Source: Verrucomicrobiota bacterium (GTDB lineage: Bacteria > Verrucomicrobiota > Verrucomicrobiia > Opitutales > Opitutaceae). From it: 64,000 nt of DNA. The notes beneath the pieces are model-generated. The model had not been told where the DNA came from and ran no database searches. It was given only the letters and a program-made list of their open reading frames with translations. The stretch is from NCBI GenBank assembly GCA_023432225.1, contig JAEYUW010000010.1:1-64000 (forward strand), in the 5' to 3' direction. Of this stretch, positions 57,805 through 64,000 are shown piece after piece (within the stretch, counting starts at the first letter, position 1; every line of letters begins with the position of its first letter). Made by a program: the position numbers and the translations under genes.

Positions 57805-59793
57805 TCAACGAAGTTGCTCGCGCAGGCGGCGCGCGTCGGCGTTGCCGGGCTGGAGTGTGAGGACGCGGTCGAGCGTCGTGCGGGCGGCGGCGGTGTCGCC
57901 GGCTTGCGCGAGGACGGCGGCGTAGTTGAGCAGCAGGCCGGGATCGTCGCGGCGCAACTCGACGGCGGCGCGGAACTGCGCGACGGCTTCGGTGGGCCGG
58001 CCGGTGACGGCGAGCGCGGTGCCGTAGTTGACGCGCGCGGTGAGGTTTTCGGGGGCGAGCGTGGTGGCGCGGGCGAGGTGTTCGAGCGCCTCGGTCTGAC
58101 GACGCGTGGCGAACAGCGTGCTCGCGAGATTGCAGTGCGCGGCCACGGAGTCGGGTTGCTCGGCGAGGAGCGCGCGGTTGATCGCCTCGGCTTCGGCGTA
58201 GCGACGGGCGCGGTGAAGCGCGCTGCCGAGATTGAGGCGGGCGTCGGTGAGTTGCGGCTGGCGATGCAGGGCGGATTCGAAGCTCGCGATCGCCTCGTCG
58301 ACGCGGCCGAGCGCGAGCAGGGCGTTGCCGCGGTTGAAATGCGCGGCGGCGAGCGTCGGGTGTTGCGCGATCGCCAGATCGAACTCGTGCAGCGCGTCGC
58401 TCACGCGTCCGGCGCGCAGCAGCGCCTGGCCATAGTTGTTGTGTGCGAAGGGAAACACCGGCTCGAGCGCCACGGCGTTCGCGAACGAATCGAGGGCGTT
58501 GGCGGAACGACCCGCGGCTTCGAGCGCAAGGCCGTGGTTGACCCAGGCACGGGCGTTGCGCGGCGCTTTCGCGATCACGTCGGACCAGAGCGCGAGGTCG
58601 GAGTGATAAGTGCGATTGCGGGCGTAGGTCGCGAGACCGGCGGCGAGCGCGAGCATCGCACAGACGTAAGGCGTGGCGCGCGGTTGCCAGCGATACGCGG
58701 CGAGGACGAAGAGCGTGACGATCACCGCGAGCGCCGCGTAGAGGCGGTGCTCGGCCATGAATTGCGAGGCGACGGGCACGACGCTCGAGCTCGGCGCGAG
58801 CAGGAGGAAAAACGCCGCGCCGGCAAAACCGAGTGAGGGACGCCGGACGAGAGCCCACAGCGTCGTGGCGAACAAGGCCAGCAGCGCCACCAGAGCGGCG
58901 AGCGCGCTCGCGGCGAATTCCGGCGGGCGTTGCCCGTAGTCGAAGACGAGCGGATGCGGCCAGAACGCGAGGCGCACGTAGCGCAGGATCGCAGCCGGTT
59001 GGGCGAGCGCGTAATCGAGCGCGGAGGCGGTGCCGAGTCCCGCAGTGCCGCCGCGGTTACCGAACACGGCGAGTAGCGCGCCGAGCAGCAGCCAGGTCGA
59101 CGCGAGGGCGAGCAGCGGGCCGCGGAAGCGTTGCCACGTTTCGCGCCAGCTCACGGTGAGGAAGGCGCGGGCGTAGAGCGCGGCGAGGACCGGGACGACG
59201 ACCGTCGTTTCCTTCGCCGCCATACCCGCGAGGCAGGCGAGGAAAGCGGCGGCGAACCAGCTGCGGGCGAAAGCGTAGAGCGTGCCGAACGCCAGCAGCG
59301 CCGCGAGCGATTCGGCGCGTTGCGAGAGATACGTGACCGACTCCGTTTGTAGCGGATGCAGCGCCCAGAGCGCGGCGATGGCGAGGGCGAGCCAATCGGC
59401 GTCGGCGCCGAACCGATCGCGCAGCGGGAGGGTGCGTAGCGTGCGTCGGACAAGGCCGAAGAGCAGCAGCGCGGCGGCCGCATGGATCGCGAGATTGACC
59501 GCGTGATAGCTCCAGACGGCGTGGGCGCTGAGCGCGTAGTTGAGCGCGAAGCTCAGATTGAGCAGGGGGCGGCCGGACACGGTGTCGCCGCCGACGGGCG
59601 GAGCGAGGGGGCCGGGCGCGAGCGGCCAGAGGTGACGAATCGATTCGTTCGCGGCGAGCGATGTGACGTCGTCGAACAGGAACGGCACCCCGAAACTGTT
59701 GCTCCACGCGAGGGTGATGGCGGCGAGCAGCAGCGCGAGGCCGAGGCGCACGCGGCGGTCGAGAGGCGCGGCGTCGGGCGTCGGTTGGCTCAT
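57805..59793 (-). CDS. TMTC-like polytopic membrane protein with TPR domain (DUF1736)
   Basis: 662 residues from the ATG at 59791-59793, which overlaps the lipB stop codon (ATGA). About ten TM helices in the first 400 residues; the early acidic motif FLFDDVTSLA and the loop LQTESVTYLSQRAESLAALL are those of the DUF1736/TMTC O-mannosyltransferase-like group (GT-C fold). TPR units follow (about 425-650: NHGLALEAAGRSANALDSFA, NNYGQALLRAGRVSDALHEF). A predicted membrane glycosyltransferase or scaffold; no function is proven for bacterial members. Located between lipB and lipA. Confidence 0.8.
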   Translation of the reverse strand: MSQPTPDAAPLDRRVRLGLALLLAAITLAWSNSFGVPFLFDDVTSLAANESIRHLWPLAPGPLAPPVGGDTVSGRPLLNLSFALNYALSAHAVWSYHAVNLAIHAAAALLLFGLVRRTLRTLPLRDRFGADADWLALAIAALWALHPLQTESVTYLSQRAESLAALLAFGTLYAFARSWFAAAFLACLAGMAAKETTVVVPVLAALYARAFLTVSWRETWQRFRGPLLALASTWLLLGALLAVFGNRGGTAGLGTASALDYALAQPAAILRYVRLAFWPHPLVFDYGQRPPEFAASALAALVALLALFATTLWALVRRPSLGFAGAAFFLLLAPSSSVVPVASQFMAEHRLYAALAVIVTLFVLAAYRWQPRATPYVCAMLALAAGLATYARNRTYHSDLALWSDVIAKAPRNARAWVNHGLALEAAGRSANALDSFANAVALEPVFPFAHNNYGQALLRAGRVSDALHEFDLAIAQHPTLAAAHFNRGNALLALGRVDEAIASFESALHRQPQLTDARLNLGSALHRARRYAEAEAINRALLAEQPDSVAAHCNLASTLFATRRQTEALEHLARATTLAPENLTARVNYGTALAVTGRPTEAVAQFRAAVELRRDDPGLLLNYAAVLAQAGDTAAARTTLDRVLTLQPGNADARRLREQLR

Positions 59794-60482
59794 GCCGTCG
59801 CGCCGGCGAAAAACTCCGGCAGGCGCGCGCGGAACTCCTCGGCGAGCGCCTGTTTCACGGCGGCGAAATCGACGGGGCGGTGCAACTCGAGGTGCATCGA
59901 GGTCACGGTGCCGTCGGCCGCGGTGATGCCGCAGGGGATGATGCCGGTGAAGGGCGCGAGGTCGGTGTTCACGTTGAGCGCGAAGCCGTGGAAGGTCGTC
60001 CATTTTTTCACCGCGACGCCGATGGCGGCGATCTTGCGTTTCTCGATCCAGATGCCGGTTTTCCCGGGGTTGCGACCGGCGGTGAGTCCGTAGCGCGCGA
60101 CCGTGGCGATCATCACGTCTTCGAGGAAGCGCAAGTAGGCGTGCAGGTCTTTGCGCGGAGCGAGATTCACGATCGGGTAGCCGACGATCTGGCCCGGGCC
60201 GTGATAAGTGATGTCGCCGCCGCGGTTCGTCGTGACGACCTCAATGCCGCGACGCGCGAGTTCGGCGGGGTTCCAGAGGAGGTTTTGTTCAGCGCCGCGG
60301 CGCACGCCCATCGTGAAGACCGGATGGTGTTCCGTGAAGACGAGCGTGTCGGCCGCGCGGCCGTCGTTGCGGGCGGCGACGAGTTCTTCCTGCCGTCGCC
60401 AGGCGTCGGCATAGGCGGTGCGGCCCCAGTCGACGACGTCGAGCGCGAGGGAGTTTGACGGGGCGTGGGATTGGTCGGACAT
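59790..60482 (-). CDS. lipB: Octanoyltransferase
   Basis: 230 residues from the ATG at 60480-60482. LipB signatures: RGGDITYHGPGQIVGYP, NPGKTGIWIEKRKIAAIGVA with catalytic Lys150, and IIPCGI with nucleophile Cys184. It transfers octanoate from acyl-carrier protein to lipoyl domains, the step before LipA. Its stop codon overlaps the start of the TMTC-like gene. Confidence 0.96.
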   Translation of the reverse strand: MSDQSHAPSNSLALDVVDWGRTAYADAWRRQEELVAARNDGRAADTLVFTEHHPVFTMGVRRGAEQNLLWNPAELARRGIEVVTTNRGGDITYHGPGQIVGYPIVNLAPRKDLHAYLRFLEDVMIATVARYGLTAGRNPGKTGIWIEKRKIAAIGVAVKKWTTFHGFALNVNTDLAPFTGIIPCGITAADGTVTSMHLELHRPVDFAAVKQALAEEFRARLPEFFAGATA

Positions 60483-60505
60483 CGGAGCGGAGGCGGGCGG
60501 TGGTT

Positions 60506-61765
60506 TCACCAGCCGAACCACAGGCAAGCGACACCGATGGCCATCGTGGCGCCGAGGACGGCGGTGACGTTGCGCCGGAGGATGGGCGAACCGAGCGTGA
60601 AGGCGAAGCCGGCTTTGAGGAGCGAGTTGGCGATGGCGGCCACGATGACGGCCTGCGTGGCGAGCAGCGGGAGGACGGTGCCGTCGTTGCGATTGTTCGC
60701 CATGAGCAGGGCGATCGCATCGAGGTCGGTCAGGCCGGAGACGAAGCTCAGCGGCAGCAGGCTGCTTTGCAGCTGGAGCGAGGTGGCGGCTTTCACGAGG
60801 AAGGCGACGGCTGCGTAGATGACGGCGAACTTGATCGAGACGCTCAGCGAAAGGGGATTGTGCAGCGTTGGCGGACTCACGGTGGAGTCGTCCTTGCCGA
60901 AGGCGAGAACGGCGATCGAATAAAGCAGACCCGGCACCGCCATCAGCCCGAAGGGGACGAGCAGCGAGAGCGCGAGTTCGCGGTTGATGACGCCGACGAC
61001 GACCAGAATGCGCGCGAGCATGATCGTGCAGGCGAGCACGACGGCGACGGCGTAGCGGGCGGAGAGTGCGGGCTCGTCCTTGCTGCGACGGCTGAAGGCC
61101 AGCGTGGTCGCCGTGCTCGACGCGAGCCCGCCGAGCAGACCGGTCGCGGTGATGCCAGCGCTGCTGCCGAGAAAGCGCATCATCAAGTAACCGACGAAGC
61201 CGAGGCCGGAGATCAGCACGACCATCAGCCAGGTGGAGTAGGGATTGAAGGCGTCGAACGGGCCGTAGTTCTGGTTCGGCACGAGCGGCAGGATCACGCC
61301 GGTGATCGCGACGAACTGGAGCATCGCCCGGATGTCCCCGCCGGAGATCGTGCGCGTCCAGGCGTGGATCGTTTGCTTCAGACCGATGACGACCGCGGTG
61401 AGGCCGGCCAGCACGATGGCGGGCTCGGTGAATCCCCATTGCACGAGCGCGCCGATGAGACAGGTCAGCAACGAGGCGGCGAAGGTCGTGCTGCCGGGCG
61501 TGGAGCCGTTGCTGGCGGAACGCACGTGGCTGGCCGTCAGGTGCACGGCGACCACGGCGAGCAAGACGGGCAGGATGGCGGTGGAGTATTCACTCGTCAG
61601 GTGCGCGCCGATGCAGCCGAGCAAAGCCCAGAGCGTGTAGGTGCGCACGCCGCCGAAGTCTGCGGCACGATCCGGCTGACCGGATTGATCGATCCATTGG
61701 CGGATCAAACCGACCAAAGCGCCCAAGCAGGCGCTGACAACGATCGCGACAAGTAGCGGTGACAC
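60506..61765 (-). CDS. MgtC/SapB-DUF4010 membrane protein
   Basis: 419 residues if the GTG at 61763-61765 is used; a TTG at 61801 would add 12. Nine to eleven TM helices. The N-terminal part resembles MgtC/SapB (SACLGALVGLIRQWID, GGVRTYTLWALLGCIGAHL), the rest the DUF4010 domain (GLGFVGYLMMRFLG, TATGLLGGLASSTATTLAFS, SGLTDLDAIALLMA). Function unknown. It starts the minus-strand run DUF4010-lipB-TMTC-like-lipA with 23 bp to lipB, so the genes are probably co-transcribed. Confidence 0.8.
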   Translation of the reverse strand: MSPLLVAIVVSACLGALVGLIRQWIDQSGQPDRAADFGGVRTYTLWALLGCIGAHLTSEYSTAILPVLLAVVAVHLTASHVRSASNGSTPGSTTFAASLLTCLIGALVQWGFTEPAIVLAGLTAVVIGLKQTIHAWTRTISGGDIRAMLQFVAITGVILPLVPNQNYGPFDAFNPYSTWLMVVLISGLGFVGYLMMRFLGSSAGITATGLLGGLASSTATTLAFSRRSKDEPALSARYAVAVVLACTIMLARILVVVGVINRELALSLLVPFGLMAVPGLLYSIAVLAFGKDDSTVSPPTLHNPLSLSVSIKFAVIYAAVAFLVKAATSLQLQSSLLPLSFVSGLTDLDAIALLMANNRNDGTVLPLLATQAVIVAAIANSLLKAGFAFTLGSPILRRNVTAVLGATMAIGVACLWFGW

Positions 61766-61937
61766 AGCGTCGCACGCTAGGCGCAAAGCGACTTGAAACA
61801 AGCGTTTCCGGGTTGGCGCGAAGCGTTGGCCCGGCGGGGAAAGGCGGCGCGCAGCCCTGGATGGCCGCGTTCGCAGCGGTTACCGGCGTGAAATTGAGCT
61901 GACGGCACAAGCACGATCGCTCACGGTCGGAATCCGA

Positions 61938-62447
61938 ATGAAATTCTTACTTCGCGGTGTGCTCTGGAGCGTGGGAACTTGGTTGGTGCTGGCCGCGACG
62001 GCGCCGGGCCTCGCCGCCGCGACGCGCGCCTGGCTGATGCTAAATCCCGCGGCGGAAGACTCCCTGCTCGTGACCGATCCGGCCGAGCAGCAGCGATTGG
62101 AGAAAGGCGGCTGGGAAACCGATGCGGTGTTCGGGCTCTTCAGCGAGGGAGACGCGCGCCGCTCGGCCTTGCAGCGCTTGTTCAAGCAGGAGAAAGGGAA
62201 CTCCTATCGGCTGCTGAGCGGGCGCGCCGACGAAGTCGAGGCCGCGAAACGCAGTGGCTTTCAGCTGGAAGGCGCGATGGGTTTTGTGGCGCTGACGCAG
62301 ACCGCGCCCGAACTGGTGCCGGTGAAACGCTTCAAAAAAGGCGAACGGTTGCTCTGGATCGCGGGAGCGCAGAATCAGGCTTGGGCGAAGGAGGCCGGCT
62401 GGCAGTTCGTGGGGGATGATTTCTGGGTGTTGCCCGACGGGAAATAG
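61938..62447 (+). CDS. Small exported protein with GW-type repeats (unknown)
   Basis: 169 residues; signal peptide MKFLLRGVLWSVGTWLVLAA, cleaved near GLAAA. The mature part has short repeated units of the LxxGGWETDAVFGLF / KRSGFQLEGAMGFV / KEAGWQFVGDDFWVL type, similar in style to DUF5648 repeats found in secreted glycosidases and peptidases. No catalytic motif. It diverges from the DUF4010 gene and precedes lysS by 65 bp. Confidence 0.6.
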   Translation: MKFLLRGVLWSVGTWLVLAATAPGLAAATRAWLMLNPAAEDSLLVTDPAEQQRLEKGGWETDAVFGLFSEGDARRSALQRLFKQEKGNSYRLLSGRADEVEAAKRSGFQLEGAMGFVALTQTAPELVPVKRFKKGERLLWIAGAQNQAWAKEAGWQFVGDDFWVLPDGK

Positions 62448-62512
62448 CCAGGTGGGTAGAACCCAATTTCCGTTTGCCCCCCGGCGGGCCGCGCCTAATC
62501 GTGCGCGGTTCC

Positions 62513-64000
62513 ATGAGCGAGAACCAGCAGGACATCACTCACGACCAGTTCGCCGTGCGGCGCCAAAAGCTGCAGGAAATGCGCGCGGGCGGCTTCGATC
62601 CGTTCCAAGCCAACGCGGCGCAAACGCACTTTTCGCAGGACGCCAAAGCGCTCTACGTCGACGGGCAGGATTACGTCGCGGCCGTCGCCGTCGCCGGGCG
62701 CCTGGTGACGTTCCGCGTGCAGGGCGGCAGCTCGTTCGTGAAGATCCAGGACCAGCAGGGCCAGATTCAGCTCTATTTTCGCAAGGACGTGCTCGGCGAG
62801 GAGCGCTACGGCGTGTTCAAGAAGCAACTCGATCTCGGCGACATCATCGGCGTCACGGGCGCGCTCTTCAAAACCAAGACCGGCGAAATCACGGTGCGCG
62901 TCGACGCCTTCACGCTCGTGTCGAAGGCGCTGCGTCCGCTCCCGGAAAAGTGGCACGGTCTGACCGATCCGGAGCAGGTCTATCGCCAGCGCTACCTCGA
63001 TCTGATCGTTAACGCCGAGTCGCGCGCGCGCCTGATGTTGCGCAGCAAGATCGTGGCGAGCATCCGCTCGACGCTCGCGAAGCGCAGCTTTTTCGAAGTC
63101 GAGACGCCGGTGCTCGAAGGCGTCGCGGGCGGCGCGGCGGCGCGGCCGTTCACGACGCACCACAACGCGCTCGGCGCGGACTTTTTCCTGCGCATCGCGC
63201 TCGAGCTGCGCCTGAAGCGCCTGCTCGTCGGCGGCTACGATCGCGTGTTCGAGATCGGCCGCGTGTTCCGCAACGAGGGCGTCTCGCGCAAGCACAACCC
63301 CGAGTTCACCATGCTCGAGGTCTATCAGGCTTACTCCGATTTCCAGGGCATGATGGAGCTGCTGAAGGCGATCTTCGCCGATCTGTGCCGCGACGTCATC
63401 GGCACGACCGAGATCAAGCACGCGGCGAGCGGCCAGATGATCAACTTCGCCGGCGAATGGCGCAGCGTGCGCTATTTCGACCTGATCGACGAGACGGCGG
63501 GCTTCGCGCTCAGCTCGTTCCGCGGCAAGCCGGAGTATCGGGACAAGGCGGTCGAGGCGTGCCAGAAGCTCGGCCTCGAAGTCCACGCCGGCTGGGAAAC
63601 GCATGAGGTCGTGAATGAGATTTTCGGCAAGAAGATCGAGCCGACGCTGATTCAGCCGACGTTTGTCACGCATCTGCCGAAGGAGCTGTGCCCGCTCGCC
63701 AAGTTGAACAAGGAAGACCCGGGCCTGATCGACGTCTTCGAGTGCATCATCGGCGGCATGGAAGTGGCGCCGGCCTACTCGGAGCAGAACGATCCGTTCG
63801 TGCAGCGCGAGATGTTCGAGAAGCAAGTGGGCGAAGAGAAGCAGAACCTCGACACCGACTTCCTGCTCGCGCTCGAGCACGGCATGCCGCCCGCCGGCGG
63901 CATGGGCGTCGGCATCGACCGCCTCTGCATTTTGCTCACTGGCGCGGAGAGCATCCGCGATGTGATCTTGTTCCCGTCGCTCCGGCCCACGACCGCGCCG
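62513..64000 (+). CDS. lysS: Lysyl-tRNA synthetase (class II), C-terminus cut by window end
   Basis: 496 residues from the ATG at 62513 lie in the window and no stop codon is reached; a full protein should be only a few residues longer. N-terminal OB fold (GGSSFVKIQDQQGQIQLYF), class II motif 1 around VETPVLEGVAGGAAARPF, motif 2 FEIGRVFRNEGVSRKHNPEF, motif 3 GMPPAGGMGVGIDRL. Cytoplasmic, attaches lysine to tRNA. Preceded by a small exported protein gene. Confidence 0.96.
   Translation, partial: MSENQQDITHDQFAVRRQKLQEMRAGGFDPFQANAAQTHFSQDAKALYVDGQDYVAAVAVAGRLVTFRVQGGSSFVKIQDQQGQIQLYFRKDVLGEERYGVFKKQLDLGDIIGVTGALFKTKTGEITVRVDAFTLVSKALRPLPEKWHGLTDPEQVYRQRYLDLIVNAESRARLMLRSKIVASIRSTLAKRSFFEVETPVLEGVAGGAAARPFTTHHNALGADFFLRIALELRLKRLLVGGYDRVFEIGRVFRNEGVSRKHNPEFTMLEVYQAYSDFQGMMELLKAIFADLCRDVIGTTEIKHAASGQMINFAGEWRSVRYFDLIDETAGFALSSFRGKPEYRDKAVEACQKLGLEVHAGWETHEVVNEIFGKKIEPTLIQPTFVTHLPKELCPLAKLNKEDPGLIDVFECIIGGMEVAPAYSEQNDPFVQREMFEKQVGEEKQNLDTDFLLALEHGMPPAGGMGVGIDRLCILLTGAESIRDVILFPSLRPTTAP

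Noticed and set aside
59790..61439. 549-codon minus-strand extension upstream of lipB
   Set aside because: Only the last 230 residues are lipB; the rest is an out-of-frame reading of the DUF4010 gene.

Overview
The window looks like a chromosomal segment of a high-GC Verrucomicrobiota bacterium, most likely Opitutaceae. The reasons are the general gene content (Oar-like TonB receptor, a long U32 peptidase, a ~400-residue nucleotide-kinase-like protein, DUF4199, DUF4010, PIN-PhoH), a radical-tyrosine-less NrdB of the type known from Chlamydia in the same superphylum, and abundant palindromic intergenic repeats. This is inference from protein families; there is no rRNA and no intact tRNA. I see no phage, no transposase and no CRISPR array.

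Layout. 1-3.4 kb: nrdB-nrdA (minus; nrdA is cut by the window edge). 3.9-8.3 kb: TonB-dependent receptor and a DUF4412 exported protein (minus). 8.5-16.2 kb: acyl-CoA thioesterase, the divergent pair tesA / ybbA-ybbP, SlyD-like prolyl isomerase, polyphosphate glucokinase, FAD oxidoreductase. 16.3-18.3 kb: LytS/LytTR two-component pair. 18.7-28.3 kb: MacAB-type export operon (adaptor, ATPase, two permeases) followed by two tandem paralogous membrane-anchored repeat proteins. 28.4-35.3 kb: NMP kinase-like protein, U32 peptidase, a small exported protein, MFS transporter, LysR regulator and a divergent 58-residue membrane protein. 35.5-37.7 kb: ECF sigma / anti-sigma-like / PDZ operon. 37.8-43.2 kb: DUF4199, AIM24-like, PIN-PhoH ATPase, DUF6580, cobalamin adenosyltransferase and peptide deformylase. 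43.3-47.6 kb: two unrecognised membrane proteins and a cation-exchanger-like protein. 47.7-61.8 kb: long minus-strand run with MBL hydrolase, AMP nucleosidase, PhoD phosphatase, esterase, two NHL-propeller/Ig surface proteins, and DUF4010-lipB-TMTC-like-lipA. 61.9-64.0 kb: a small exported protein and lysS (cut by the window edge).

Most interesting structure. (1) Two ABC-transporter operons are each interrupted at the same place, between ATPase and permease, by a one-gene cassette flanked by inverted arrays of very short tandem repeats: a GxxExxY PD-(D/E)XK-like nuclease gene with 9-bp units (10601-11046), and a 23S-IVS-type four-helix-bundle gene with 7-bp units (20937-21357). A solo 7-bp array lies in frame inside the U32 peptidase gene. 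(2) A double-hairpin repeat family occurs about eleven times; its stems differ in sequence but keep pairing. Several copies start directly after a stop codon and one lies in frame inside the same U32 gene. (3) The two NHL/Ig proteins end in an identical Gly-rich APSLWFGLAV tail that looks like a C-terminal sorting signal.
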